From Actinokineospora pegani (GTDB lineage: Bacteria; Actinomycetota; Actinomycetes; Mycobacteriales; Pseudonocardiaceae), in assembly GCF_009745975.1 (NCBI RefSeq), contig NZ_WHOL01000008.1, positions 1 through 46,379 on the forward strand: 46,379 nucleotides of DNA, in the 5' to 3' direction. The first letter of the stretch is position 1, and every line of letters begins with the position of its first letter. The position numbers and the translations under genes were made by a program. This document shows positions 1 to 8,673 of this stretch, one piece after another. The notes beneath the pieces were generated by a model. It saw only the letters and a program-made list of their open reading frames with translations, did not search any database and was not told the DNA's origin.

Positions 1-144
1 AACCCGGTCAGGCGCGTCGTGGGCGGGTCGAGACGGGGTGAACGTTCTGGGCCGGGCCACTAGGTCATCCTCCTCTCGGAGGACACCCCGATCTCGGCCG
101 GCAGCAGGACGCGCGGGCGGCCGATCGTCCATAGTGTCTGCACC

Positions 145-1035
145 ATGTTGACGGTGAGCGGTGTCAGCCGCGGCTTCAGCGGCAAGCGCGTGCTCGACGA
201 CGTGAGCTTCGCGGTCAAACCCGGTCGGATGACCGGGTTCCTCGGGGCCAACGGCGCGGGCAAGACGACGACGATGCGGATCATCCTCGGGGTGCTGGCC
301 GCGCACGGCGGCGAGGTGAGCTGGAACGGCGCGCCGCTGACCGGCGCGGACCGCAAGCGGTTCGGGTACATGCCCGAGGAGCGCGGGCTCTACCCGAAGA
401 TGCGCGTCGGCGAGCAGATCGCCTGGCTGGGCGAGCTGCACGGGATGCCCCGGCAGCGGGCGCGCGCGGCCACCGCGGACCTGCTGGACAAGCTCGGCCT
501 GACCGACCGGGCCGAGGACAAGCTGGAGCAGCTCTCGCTGGGCAACCAGCAGCGCGCCCAGATCGCCGCGGCCCTGGTGCACGAGCCGGACATGCTGATC
601 CTGGACGAGCCGTTCTCCGGCCTGGACCCGCTGGCCGTGGACGTGGTGCTCGGGGTGCTGCGCGAGCGCGCCGCCGCCGGGGTGCCGGTCCTGTTCTCCA
701 GCCACCAACTCGCCCTGGTCGAGCGGCTCTGCGACGACCTGGTGATCATCGCCAACGGCCGGATCGCCGCCGCGGGCGGTCGCACCGAGCTGCGCGAGCG
801 CTACGGGCCGCCGCGCTTCGAGCTGGTCGTGGACGCCGACGCGGGCTGGCTGCGCGACCACCCCGGCGTGCAGGTCGTCGACGTCGACGGGGAGCGCGCG
901 GTGTTCGACCTGGCCGTCGCGGGTGACGGCACCGAGCAGTCGGTGCTGCGCGCCGCGCTGGACCGGGGCCCGGTCCACGTGTTCCGCCCCGTCGTGCCCA
1001 CCCTGGACGAGATCTTCAAGGAGGTCATCCGATGA
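145..1035 (+). CDS. ABC transporter ATP-binding protein (NatA-like, ABC-2 exporter)
   Basis: This is the ATPase subunit of an ABC-2 type exporter, hydrolysing ATP on the cytoplasmic face to drive the membrane partner encoded next. The 296-residue protein has Walker A GANGAGKTT at about residues 34-42, the signature LSLGNQQ near 130-136, Walker B LILDEP near 151-156 and the H-loop SSHQ near 185-188. About 80 residues follow the ATPase domain, as in NatA-like proteins with a C-terminal accessory domain (DUF4162 type). The family exports ions, drugs or peptides; the substrate cannot be read from sequence. Its stop overlaps the permease start by 4 nt (ATGA at 1032-1035), so the two are translationally coupled. 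The start ATG has no clear Shine-Dalgarno sequence; a TAGTGT hexamer 8 nt upstream could be the -10 of a nearly leaderless message. Confidence 0.93.
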   Translation: MLTVSGVSRGFSGKRVLDDVSFAVKPGRMTGFLGANGAGKTTTMRIILGVLAAHGGEVSWNGAPLTGADRKRFGYMPEERGLYPKMRVGEQIAWLGELHGMPRQRARAATADLLDKLGLTDRAEDKLEQLSLGNQQRAQIAAALVHEPDMLILDEPFSGLDPLAVDVVLGVLRERAAAGVPVLFSSHQLALVERLCDDLVIIANGRIAAAGGRTELRERYGPPRFELVVDADAGWLRDHPGVQVVDVDGERAVFDLAVAGDGTEQSVLRAALDRGPVHVFRPVVPTLDEIFKEVIR

Positions 1036-2093
1036 GCGAGTCGACCACTGGCGCGATCCGGCTCGTCGCCGAGCGCGAGATCCGCACCTTCCTGCGGGTG
1101 AAGGGCTTCTGGATCGGCCTCGGCGTGATCATCGTCGGCCTCTTCGCGATCTCGGTGCTGCCGAGCCTGTTCGGCGGGGACGCGACGCGGGTCGCGGTCG
1201 TCGGCGTGGCCGCCGAGGCCGTCCCGGGCACGATGGACGCCGTCGAGGCGCCGTCGGTCGAGGCGGCCGAGGAGCTGGTCCGCTCGGAGGAGGTCGAGGC
1301 CGCGGTCGTGCCCGACGGCGGGGGCCTGCGGGTGATCGCGCTGACCAACCCGCCGACCGACGTGCTGGGCGCGCTGACCACCGCCCCGCCGGTCGACCTG
1401 CTCGAACCCGCCGACATCGGCAGCGGGCAGCGCCAGCTCGTGGTGACCGTGTTCGGCGTGGTCTTCCTGATGTTCGGCATGGGCGGCATGGCCATCGCGC
1501 AGAGCACCGTGACCGAGAAGCAGACCCGCGTCGTGGAGATCCTGGTCTCCGCCGTGCCGGTGCGCGCGCTGCTGGCGGGCAAGGTGGTCGGCCACACGCT
1601 GCTGACGCTGGGACAGGTGGTCGTCTTGGCGCTGCTCACGCCGGTCGCGCTCAAGCTCGGCGGGCAGGACGAGCTGTTGACGCTGATCGCGCCCGCGCTG
1701 GGCTGGTACGTGCCGTTCCTGGTGCTGGGCTTCGTGCTGCTGTCCGCGCTGTGGGCGGTCGCCGGGTCGCTGGTCAGCCGCCAGGAGGACCTGGGGTCGA
1801 CCACGGGCGCGATCGTGACGCTGGTGATGGTGCCGTACTTCCTGGTGACGTTCTTCAACGACAACCCGGCGGTGATGACGTTGTTGTCCTACGTGCCGTT
1901 CTCGGCTGGGGTGGCGATGCCGGTGCGGATGTTCGCCGGGGAGGCGGCGGTGTGGGAGGCGGTGCTGTCGTTGGGGATCGTGGCTGCCACCTCGGTGGCG
2001 TTCCTGGCGTTGGCGAATCGGTTGTACGCGGGGTCGTTGTTGCAGACCGGGGGGAAGATGGGGCTCAAGGCCGCTTGGTCGAATCCTGACTGA
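1032..2093 (+). CDS. ABC-2 type transporter permease (NatB-like)
   Basis: This is the membrane subunit paired with the preceding ATPase. The 353-residue protein has the ABC-2/NatB layout: a basic N-terminus, a first membrane segment near residues 26-46, a large soluble loop of about 90 residues (48-135), then five or so hydrophobic segments from 136 to the C-terminus. The conserved cytoplasmic stretch TEKQTRVVEIL after the second segment is typical of NatB-like permeases. It overlaps the ATPase gene by 4 nt. No regulator is adjacent, and codon use does not differ visibly from its neighbours. The substrate is unknown; sodium, peptide or drug export are all possible for the family. Confidence 0.92.
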   Translation: MSESTTGAIRLVAEREIRTFLRVKGFWIGLGVIIVGLFAISVLPSLFGGDATRVAVVGVAAEAVPGTMDAVEAPSVEAAEELVRSEEVEAAVVPDGGGLRVIALTNPPTDVLGALTTAPPVDLLEPADIGSGQRQLVVTVFGVVFLMFGMGGMAIAQSTVTEKQTRVVEILVSAVPVRALLAGKVVGHTLLTLGQVVVLALLTPVALKLGGQDELLTLIAPALGWYVPFLVLGFVLLSALWAVAGSLVSRQEDLGSTTGAIVTLVMVPYFLVTFFNDNPAVMTLLSYVPFSAGVAMPVRMFAGEAAVWEAVLSLGIVAATSVAFLALANRLYAGSLLQTGGKMGLKAAWSNPD

Positions 2094-2170
2094 GTCCTTG
2101 TGGGGGCTGGGCGGGGCTGTTGTGGGCCAGCGTGTGCTGGATGGGGCCTGTCCCGGAGGCCGCGGAGTGT

Positions 2171-2261
2171 GTAACTCCACGAGACCGGTGTCAAGGGCGC
2201 CTGCGGCGTCGGCTTCGCCGATGGGCTGCGCCCACCCTTGACACCGGTCTCGTGGAGCTAC
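2171..2261. repeat. Long imperfect inverted repeat in convergent gap
   Basis: Two 27-nt arms, 2171-2197 and 2235-2261, are reverse complements with a single mismatch (left T-type, right C-type base near the outer end). They flank a 37-nt loop. The loop itself holds a small perfect stem, TCGGC-TTC-GCCGA at 2209-2221, and GGGCGC/GCGCCC complementarity that extends the stem inward. The element lies in the 333-nt gene-free gap (2094-2426) between the converging permease and membrane-protein genes. It could act as a bidirectional transcription terminator, but it is much longer than a normal terminator and has no T-tract. A dispersed palindromic repeat or MITE-like remnant is an alternative. Nothing else in the gap looks coding. 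Confidence 0.75.
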
Positions 2262-2375
2262 GGGCGGCCAGGACTGGGTCGAGGCCCAGGGATGACAGAG
2301 CCGGTTTTGTGGGGCGTGGTGGTGGGGCGCTGGGTGGCGGGGGGCGCTGAAACCCTGCTAGGGCGGGGGTTGCTG

Positions 2376-2407
2376 AAGCGGAGTCGACCGGGGGGTCGGC
2401 TCCGCTT
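2376..2407. terminator. Hairpin terminator candidate
   Basis: A 14-bp stem with one mismatch (AAGCGGAGTCGACC at 2376-2389 and GGTCGGCTCCGCTT at 2394-2407) closes on a GGGG loop. It lies just 20 nt past the stop of the minus-strand membrane-protein gene and downstream of the plus-strand permease. The A-rich left edge and TT right edge suit a bidirectional terminator for converging genes, although no long U-tract follows, as is common in actinomycetes. Confidence 0.65.
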
Positions 2408-2426
2408 TGGTCTCTGGGGATGGTGG

Positions 2427-3584
2427 TTACTGTGGTTCAGGGGTGGTGGCTGGGCGCTTTTTGGGCAGCACGGTTGCCCGTAGGTAGGCCCACAGGACGC
2501 CTGCGCCGGTTATCACCGCGGTGATCGCCGCAGTGGCGCTGACGCTCACCACGCCTGCTAGTAGGGCGGTGATCGCCAGCCAGGACAGGGTGCGGGTGGT
2601 GAGGGCGCTGGTGCTCAGTGGGGGTTTGCCCGCGGCGAGGCGGCGGTCGTTGATCGCGTGGGTGAGGCGGGGGTGGCCTGCGAACCAGGTGCGGGTTGAG
2701 GTGTCCGCCGCCGTTGCCAGGGTGGTGAAGTCCTTGTCCGGCCAGGGGATGACGGCGGCCAGGCAGGCCAGGTGGCGGGCGTTGATGAGGGTGGCGGACT
2801 CGGTCAGGCGTCCGGCTGAGGTTGTCCACAGGGCGCCGTCGGCCAGGGCCACGGGGTGGGTTCGGAACCACGGGTCGTTGGCGATGTGGTGCTGCACGGC
2901 GGGGGTGAGGAGCAGGCGGGCGGTGTCCGGGTGCGCGGCGTGGACGGTGAAGCGGTCGCCGAGGGTGACCGCGCCCGTCACCGGTTCCAGTGGGCCTGCC
3001 GGGCGCACGGCCCCGAAGCGGTTGCGGGTCGCGGCGGCGGTCTCGGACGGCGCGGCGTCGGCGGGCGCGGGGGCGATCACGACGGCGGGCACGCTGGGCG
3101 CTCGCAACTGCACCATCGAATAGGTCGCGTCGAGCAGGGTGATGGCCTCGTCGAGCCTGCCGCCCTCGGCCACGCCGGGTCGCTCGCGGCGGTGGGCCGC
3201 GAACTGCACCGCCGACGCCCGGTGGCCCTGCCGGTCGAAGACCACCCCGGTCGTGATCTCGCCGCGGTTGTCGTCGTGGGCGACCGCGGCGTTGCCCGCG
3301 GGCAGGACGCCGAAGCCGGGGTCGCCGGGCACCACGGTCCCGAGCCTGCCCATCCACGCGGTCTGGCTGCGGCCGAGCCACCACACGAGGGCGGTGAAGG
3401 CCAGCGGCAGCAGGTCCCACAGCGACAGCCACGTGCCGTCGAGGGTGTACCCGGTGGTCAGGCCGCCGACCGGCCCGGCGACGCCGTAGGCGACCCGCGC
3501 GGGCAGCCACCACCCCCGCCGCTGGGCGGCGACGCCGAACAGCAGCGCGAGGACGGCGACGGTGTAGCCGACGGCGGGGATCAC
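2427..3584 (-). CDS. Membrane protein at end of WXG100-type operon, function unknown
   Basis: I do not recognise a named family. The 385-residue protein starts at GTG 3584, 9 nt after the stop of the WXG-domain gene, so it belongs to the same operon. About three hydrophobic segments lie in the first 70 residues (roughly 4-20, 30-46, 54-70). A soluble central region of about 250 residues follows, then two C-terminal segments within roughly residues 328-366 ending in a basic tail. The layout of a soluble domain between membrane hairpins would suit a membrane partner or immunity/anchoring factor for the WXG proteins encoded before it. That role is inferred only from position. Confidence 0.8.
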   Translation of the reverse strand: MIPAVGYTVAVLALLFGVAAQRRGWWLPARVAYGVAGPVGGLTTGYTLDGTWLSLWDLLPLAFTALVWWLGRSQTAWMGRLGTVVPGDPGFGVLPAGNAAVAHDDNRGEITTGVVFDRQGHRASAVQFAAHRRERPGVAEGGRLDEAITLLDATYSMVQLRAPSVPAVVIAPAPADAAPSETAAATRNRFGAVRPAGPLEPVTGAVTLGDRFTVHAAHPDTARLLLTPAVQHHIANDPWFRTHPVALADGALWTTSAGRLTESATLINARHLACLAAVIPWPDKDFTTLATAADTSTRTWFAGHPRLTHAINDRRLAAGKPPLSTSALTTRTLSWLAITALLAGVVSVSATAAITAVITGAGVLWAYLRATVLPKKRPATTPEPQ

Positions 3585-3593
3585 ACCGGGACT

Positions 3594-4709
3594 CTAGAAG
3601 TCGAGGTTGCGGCTGGTCTCCTCGGCGGTGCGGTCGCCGCCGGTGCTGCTCTCGTTCAGCGCGGGCGGGCCGCCGCCGAGCTGCTCGGTCAGCTCCGGCC
3701 GGACCTCGCCGTCGACGCCCTTGGCCGCGCCGATGCCCGCCTTGATGCCCGCGCCGGTGAGGAACGGGGTGATGCCCGCGTGGGTGCCCAGCATGGTGGT
3801 GAGCACGCGCCTGCTGGGTTGCAGGACCTGCCTGCCGCCGGAGTCGACGATCTTGCCGATCCGGAAGTGCTTGGCCAGCCCCTCCAGCTTGCCGGAGATC
3901 TTGACCAGGAACGCCATGAACTGGTCGAGCAGCTTGCCGAACCTGCCCAGGTGCTTGGTGACCTTGGCCAGCACCGAGGCGGCCTTGGCGATCGAGGCGG
4001 TCATCGCCGCGGCCACCGAACCGCCGAAGCTGATCACCGAGGCGGCCAGCGCGGGCAGCCAGAGGGTGATCAGCCAGCTCACCAGCTCGCTGATGATCGC
4101 CTTGATCACCTCCTCGATGACCACCATGACGATCGACCACATCTGCAGCGTCTCGGCGACCGACCCGGCGCTGGACCCGACGCCCTCGATGCCCACGGAG
4201 AAGTCGGCCAGCGCCGCGCGGGCGGCGTCGGCGGCCTCGCCCTGCCAGTCCTGCAGCGAGGTGTCGCCGGTCGCGCGGAAGTCCTCGGCGAGGGCGACGA
4301 AGCCCTGCGCGATGGTGGTGAAGTTGTCCGAGGCGTGCCCGATCGCCGGGCCGTCGCCGCTGACCTGGTGCAGCGCGTCCTGCAACGGCTGCACCAGCTC
4401 CAGCAGCATGTTCAGCCCGTTGCTGACCAGCCAGCCGATCGGGTCCATGGCGAAGGTGGTGACGTCGACCGCCGCCGAGGCCACGAAGGCGCCGCCGTCG
4501 GTGGCGAGCTGCCTGGCGCCCGCGACCACGTCGCCGAAGTCCTCGGCCTGGCCGAGCTCCTGGGCGGTCTCGACGATGCTCTTGCCGCCCTTGTAGACGG
4601 TGCCCACGCCGGGCACGTGCTCGACGGCGCGGTCGAGGTTGGCGCCGAAGCCCTCGTCGTAGGCGCTGACGTCCAGCGAGTCGGCGATGCTGGGGTGCGG
4701 GTCGGTCAC
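3594..4709 (-). CDS. WXG100-superfamily-like protein with hydrophobic centre, putative type VII-secreted
   Basis: The 371-residue protein carries a WXG-type helical-hairpin region. The turn DWQG (W155-Q156-G157) is followed by an alanine-rich helix, the hallmark of WXG100/PPE-like type VII (ESX) substrates. Residues about 185-245 are strongly hydrophobic with small residues (possible membrane-active segments). The C-terminal third is basic, then polar and disordered. The length is like PPE-type or WXG-headed effector proteins rather than 100-residue WXG100 carriers. It starts at GTG 4709, 37 nt after the small WXG-like gene. A secreted effector or cell-surface role is inferred. No toxin fold was recognised at the C-terminus. 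Confidence 0.8.
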   Translation of the reverse strand: MTDPHPSIADSLDVSAYDEGFGANLDRAVEHVPGVGTVYKGGKSIVETAQELGQAEDFGDVVAGARQLATDGGAFVASAAVDVTTFAMDPIGWLVSNGLNMLLELVQPLQDALHQVSGDGPAIGHASDNFTTIAQGFVALAEDFRATGDTSLQDWQGEAADAARAALADFSVGIEGVGSSAGSVAETLQMWSIVMVVIEEVIKAIISELVSWLITLWLPALAASVISFGGSVAAAMTASIAKAASVLAKVTKHLGRFGKLLDQFMAFLVKISGKLEGLAKHFRIGKIVDSGGRQVLQPSRRVLTTMLGTHAGITPFLTGAGIKAGIGAAKGVDGEVRPELTEQLGGGPPALNESSTGGDRTAEETSRNLDF

Positions 4710-4746
4710 GAGTCTGGTCCCGTCGTCTGGGGCTGCTGGGTGTCGT

Positions 4747-5079
4747 CTACTGGCCGTCGACCATGGCCTGGTGGCCGCCGAAGGTCATGACCGCGGCGTC
4801 CTCGGTGCCCTGGTAGATGGCGGCGGTGTCGCGCATCGCGGTCTGGATCTGCTCGACGCCCTGCTTCATCTCCTCGAGCAGTGACCGCAGCTCGGTCAGC
4901 CGCTCGGTGTAGCCGGACTTGGCGAAGGCGCCCATGACGCCCCACGCCTCGTTGCTCACGTCGGCCTCGTCGACCAGGCCGCCGAACTTCCCGGCCTCCT
5001 GGTCGTAGTAGCCGAGCTGGGTCGAGTAGGCGCTCAGCGCCTCGGCGTAGACCTGGTTCTGCCCGGTCGGGGGACTCAT
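4747..5079 (-). CDS. Small WXG100-like type VII secretion protein
   Basis: A 110-residue, almost wholly alpha-helical acidic protein of WXG100 size. The predicted helix-turn-helix has AWG at residues 45-47 at the turn, a slight variant of the canonical W-x-G. The second helix (about 55-95) is long and amphipathic. WXG100 proteins dimerise and are exported by ESX systems, often as carriers for the longer WXG protein encoded beside them. Its ATG overlaps the stop of the YbaB-like gene by 4 nt (ATGA at 5076-5079), indicating coupled expression. No EccC or other ESX core gene lies in the window, so export would need machinery encoded elsewhere. Confidence 0.82.
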   Translation of the reverse strand: MSPPTGQNQVYAEALSAYSTQLGYYDQEAGKFGGLVDEADVSNEAWGVMGAFAKSGYTERLTELRSLLEEMKQGVEQIQTAMRDTAAIYQGTEDAAVMTFGGHQAMVDGQ

Positions 5080-5573
5080 CGACCGCCTCCTCGCCGCTGG
5101 TCGTAGATGGACCCGTCGCCGAAGTCGTCGAAGTCCTCGTCGTAGTCGCGGGGCTGCCGCGCCGCGCCCGGCTGTGACGCGGCGTCCGCGGGCGCGGTTC
5201 CCAGCGCCTCCGCCTGGATCGCGCGAACCTGCTCGCCGGTGGCGAGCCCGAACGCCCCGCCCACGGTCTCGTCGACGATGTCGGCCTGGCGGCGCGCGGC
5301 CTCGGCCACCGCCTCGCGCAGCGTCGCCATGATCATCTCCGACAGCGCGGGCGCGGGGCGGCGCAGCGCGTCCGCGCCGAGCTGGATGTCCTTGACCATG
5401 CCCCCGGCCCCCGCCACGACCCGCACGGTCCGGTCCGGCGAGGTGGCCGTGACCTCCAGCTCCGCGACCCTGGCCTGCATCTCGCCGACGCCGCTGAACT
5501 TCGCCTCGGCCGCGCTGATCCTGGCCCGGAACCTCTCGAACTCGGCGGTGAGCCGCTCCAGCTCAGCAGACAC
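5076..5573 (-). CDS. YbaB/EbfC-family DNA-binding-like protein
   Basis: The 165-residue protein starts with a coiled-coil helix (residues 1-40), followed by the YbaB beta-sheet core (about 42-75; TATSPDRTVRVVAGAGGMV). A second long helix covers about 78-115, and an acidic, Gly/Arg-containing tail about 50 residues long follows. YbaB/EbfC proteins are small dimeric nucleoid-associated proteins of about 100 residues. In actinomycetes longer versions are common at the head of WXG100/ESX-like clusters, as here. GTG at 5573 is preceded by GAGGAG about 8 nt upstream, which fixes the start. Its place as the first gene suggests control or chaperoning of the downstream WXG genes, an inference. Confidence 0.88.
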   Translation of the reverse strand: MSAELERLTAEFERFRARISAAEAKFSGVGEMQARVAELEVTATSPDRTVRVVAGAGGMVKDIQLGADALRRPAPALSEMIMATLREAVAEAARRQADIVDETVGGAFGLATGEQVRAIQAEALGTAPADAASQPGAARQPRDYDEDFDDFGDGSIYDQRRGGGR

Positions 5574-5730
5574 CCTGCACTCCTCGCTCCGACTGTGGGA
5601 CGGCCAGCATGCCAGCCGGGTCCGACAGCCGCGGGGGAACCCGGGAACCGTTCACTAACCCAAATCCCCGGCGGGCGGGGTCGGCCGTGGACGGTGGGTC
5701 CCCCCGTACGGCGTCCCGGGTGGACCGCTG

Positions 5731-8673
5731 TCAGCGGCGGGCGCGGTCGAGGACGTCCTCGACCCGCAGCGGGGCGGCCGGGTGGTGGCTCAGGCACAGC
5801 GGCGTGGTGACCCGCCGGAACCCGAACGCCTCCCCGGACACGTAGAACTGCGCCCGTCCCAGCGACGAGATGTCGGCGACCTGGCTGCCCTTGGCCCTGG
5901 CCAGCTCGGTGGCCGCGGTGATCTGCGCCGGGCTGTTGAGCCTGCCGAAGAACTGCGTCATCGCGTTGCCCACGACCTGGTTGTGCAGGCCCTTGGGCGC
6001 CTGCGTCGCGAACAGCAGCCCCAGCCCGTACTTGCGCGCCTGCGCGGCCAGCACGATGGTGCTGCGGGCGCTGGGCGTGAGCGACCCGGACGCGGCGAGG
6101 GTCTGCGCCTCGTCCATCACCAGCAGCGCGCCCAGCGGCCGGTCGCCCGCCGGGTTGCGCTTGGCCCAGGCGAACAGCTCCATCTGCAGCCTGCTGACGA
6201 AGCTCTGCCGCTGCTCCTCGGCGGGCAGGCCGACGAAGCTGATCACCGACACCCTGGCCCGCTTGCCCTCGGCGGGGGTGAGCAGCTCCCCCGGGTCGGC
6301 CGGCTCTCCCCCGCCCGCGAACAGCGGGTCGTTCACCGCCGCCGCCTTGAGCGACTCGGCCAGCTCCGCCGCGATCCGCCCCGCCCCCGCCAGCGTGCTG
6401 ACGCCCTCGGGCAGGTCGGACAGCAGCTCGACCAGCCCGGGCAGCCCGCGCGCGCCCGAGCGGGCGTAGTGGGTGATGGCCTGCCGCAGCACCGCCTGCC
6501 CGATGACCGCCTTGCGCGTCGTCCCGGTGACCCGCACCTGCGGGGCCACCGTCGCCACCGCGACCTCGACGGCCGCGGTGAACTCGTCCTCGTCGTCGAG
6601 GGCCTCGGCGAAGTCGGGCAGCGGCCGGAACGCCAGCGGCCGCCCCGCCGCCCGCCCCGGCGTCCACACGACCACGTCGGTGCCGTCGAGGTACCGCCGC
6701 GCGGCCTCGGCGTCCCCCGGCGCCCACCCCGACGGCGGCCGCGGCCACGGGTCGCCGAGCCGGGCCAGGTCGTTGTTGGGGTCGAGCACGATCGAGGAGA
6801 CCCCCAGCAGCGCGCACTCCTCGACGATCCGCCGGAGCAGGACCGTCTTGCCCGAACCGGACCCGGCGAACACCGCCGCGTGCTGCCGCAACGCCTCGGG
6901 CTCCAACCGGATCCGCTCCCCGGTGCCCTCCTCGACCCCCAGCAGCACCCCGCCCTCGGCAGGCGCGGGCCCGGGGGCCGCCCGCCCGGTCGGCAGCACC
7001 TCCGAGAGCAGGGTGGTGCCGCTCGCGGGCCGCCGTTCCACCACCCAGTCGTGCAGCCCCGCCGGGTTCTCCCGCTGCAGCTCGCGCAGCGCCCAGAAGG
7101 TGCGCAGGTCCTCCTGCGCGATGCCGAGCCGCAACCCGCCCCCGGCGTCGAAGCGCTCCAGCTCGGCCACCGTCTTGTCGCCCTTGGACCACTCGCGGTT
7201 GCGCAGCACGATCAGGTGCCGGTCGCCGGAGCCGAACCCGATGGCCGAGCTGGCCTTGCGGAACCGGCTGAGCACGGCGATCGGGTGATCGACCGAGATC
7301 GTGCGGAACCCCCAGTGCTCCTCGATGTCGGCGTGCTCGTCGAGGGTGCGGATCAGCATGGCGTGCAGCTCGTCGTTCGCGCCGTGCCAGTCCCGGTAGG
7401 CCCACTCCAGGTCGTCGTTGCCCACCTCCTGGATCCAGGAGCGCAGCGCGGCGGCGAGCACCTCCGGCATCAGGTCGTCCTCGGCGGCGGGCGTCAGCAG
7501 CCGGTCCGGGTCGGCCTGGGCGCGCAGCGCCTCGAACGACTCGTCGAGCTGGGCGAACCGGTCGGGCGGGGTGTCCGCGCGCAGTGCGTCATCGATGTGG
7601 CGGTAGACCAGCCGCAGCACGTCGCGCGGGGAGGGCGCGCCCCACGCGGCCTGCTCGAACAGCTCCGGCGGGACGGGCCAGGTCGGGTGCGGCGGGGTGA
7701 ACCCCAGGTCGGCGTAGGCTACCCCGAGGCGGCGCTCGGCCAGCCTGCGCCCGACGTCGGGGTCGAGCACCCGGCCCAGGACGCTGGCCTCGCGGAAGCG
7801 GTCGGGGACGGTGTCCGCGGCCCGGTCCTTGATCAGGTCCCAGGTCTCGGGCAGGCAGGTCAGCACGGTGAGGGTCCGCCTGGTGCGCTCCCGCAGCCCC
7901 ATCAGGCCGTCGGCCACGGGGGCGACGAGCTCGCGCTGGGCCAACAGCCCGTCGAGCTGGTCGACGCCGATGACGACGGGCCCGGTCAGCGCGAGGAGCC
8001 GGGTGACGTCCTGGACCCGCCGCGACGCGTAGTGGTTGCGCGTCCGGATGCCCCAGGCCTGGCGCTCGTCCGGCTCGAACTCGTCGTCGCCGCCCAGGTA
8101 GCTCTCACCGATGTGGCTGTGCCCCTGGCCGTAGAGCACCATCGCGCGCAGGGCGTCGCCGCACTCGGTCGAGAGCTGGCGGTCCACCGCCCGCAGGGCT
8201 GTGACGAGGGTGTCGAGCTTGCCCCGGTCCAGCTCGTGCCCACCCGCGACGGCGGCCCTGGTGGCGGGGTCGACCCCGAGCCGCCGGCACAGCCGGAGGA
8301 CGAACTCGCCCAGTTGCGTGCCGCCGGAGCTGTGCGGGCGCAGCAGGCCGCTGCGCACGGCCACGGCGGTGTCGTCCCAGAAGTCGCCGCCGGTGGTGGC
8401 GGTGGAGAGGAAGAAGTAGCCGCCCGCGCCGTGCGCGCGCCCGCGGATGGTCCCGTGCAGGTGGGTCTTGCCGATCCCCTTGGCGCCTTGCAGGACCAGC
8501 CCGATCGGGCTCGACCCCGTGCTGTCGGCCGCGGCCCGGATGCCGCGCTCGACCTGGGCCGTGGCGGCGCCGTGCAGGCCGTCGACGTGGTAGCGGGAGT
8601 CCTGCCAGACGGTGTCGGGTGTGTCGGCCCAGTCGATGTGCAGCTTGGCCAGCGCCTCGCTCGGGCTGATCAC
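5731..8673 (-). CDS. Two-NTPase-domain protein: N-terminal STAND-like ATPase plus HerA/FtsK-like ATPase
   Basis: The 980-residue protein contains two P-loop modules. The first has Walker A GAKGIGKT at residues 63-70 and a Walker B-like strand VIGVDQLD near 234-241. The second has Walker A GSGSGKT near 604-610 and Walker B LLVMDEAQ near 845-852, with the DPNNDLARLGDP stretch typical of HerA/DUF87 hexameric DNA translocases. Between them lies a mostly helical region of about 300 residues. The start is GTG 8673, which overlaps the stop of the winged-helix gene by 4 nt. A much longer open frame upstream is only a shadow of that gene. As last gene of the TIR/KGGVGR operon it may be the DNA- or nucleotide-dependent motor of a conflict system. 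HerA-like ATPases recur in prokaryotic defence loci, but the role here is inferred. Confidence 0.88.
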   Translation of the reverse strand: MISPSEALAKLHIDWADTPDTVWQDSRYHVDGLHGAATAQVERGIRAAADSTGSSPIGLVLQGAKGIGKTHLHGTIRGRAHGAGGYFFLSTATTGGDFWDDTAVAVRSGLLRPHSSGGTQLGEFVLRLCRRLGVDPATRAAVAGGHELDRGKLDTLVTALRAVDRQLSTECGDALRAMVLYGQGHSHIGESYLGGDDEFEPDERQAWGIRTRNHYASRRVQDVTRLLALTGPVVIGVDQLDGLLAQRELVAPVADGLMGLRERTRRTLTVLTCLPETWDLIKDRAADTVPDRFREASVLGRVLDPDVGRRLAERRLGVAYADLGFTPPHPTWPVPPELFEQAAWGAPSPRDVLRLVYRHIDDALRADTPPDRFAQLDESFEALRAQADPDRLLTPAAEDDLMPEVLAAALRSWIQEVGNDDLEWAYRDWHGANDELHAMLIRTLDEHADIEEHWGFRTISVDHPIAVLSRFRKASSAIGFGSGDRHLIVLRNREWSKGDKTVAELERFDAGGGLRLGIAQEDLRTFWALRELQRENPAGLHDWVVERRPASGTTLLSEVLPTGRAAPGPAPAEGGVLLGVEEGTGERIRLEPEALRQHAAVFAGSGSGKTVLLRRIVEECALLGVSSIVLDPNNDLARLGDPWPRPPSGWAPGDAEAARRYLDGTDVVVWTPGRAAGRPLAFRPLPDFAEALDDEDEFTAAVEVAVATVAPQVRVTGTTRKAVIGQAVLRQAITHYARSGARGLPGLVELLSDLPEGVSTLAGAGRIAAELAESLKAAAVNDPLFAGGGEPADPGELLTPAEGKRARVSVISFVGLPAEEQRQSFVSRLQMELFAWAKRNPAGDRPLGALLVMDEAQTLAASGSLTPSARSTIVLAAQARKYGLGLLFATQAPKGLHNQVVGNAMTQFFGRLNSPAQITAATELARAKGSQVADISSLGRAQFYVSGEAFGFRRVTTPLCLSHHPAAPLRVEDVLDRARR

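Noticed and set aside
1-144. Possible 3-prime end of an upstream gene (open frame from base 1 to TAG at 61-63)
   Set aside because: Only 20 codons are visible with no recognisable sequence, so no gene is called.
2856-4790. A 644-codon plus-strand frame over the WXG operon
   Set aside because: It is low-complexity Gly/Arg/Asp/His sequence antisense to three well-supported genes.
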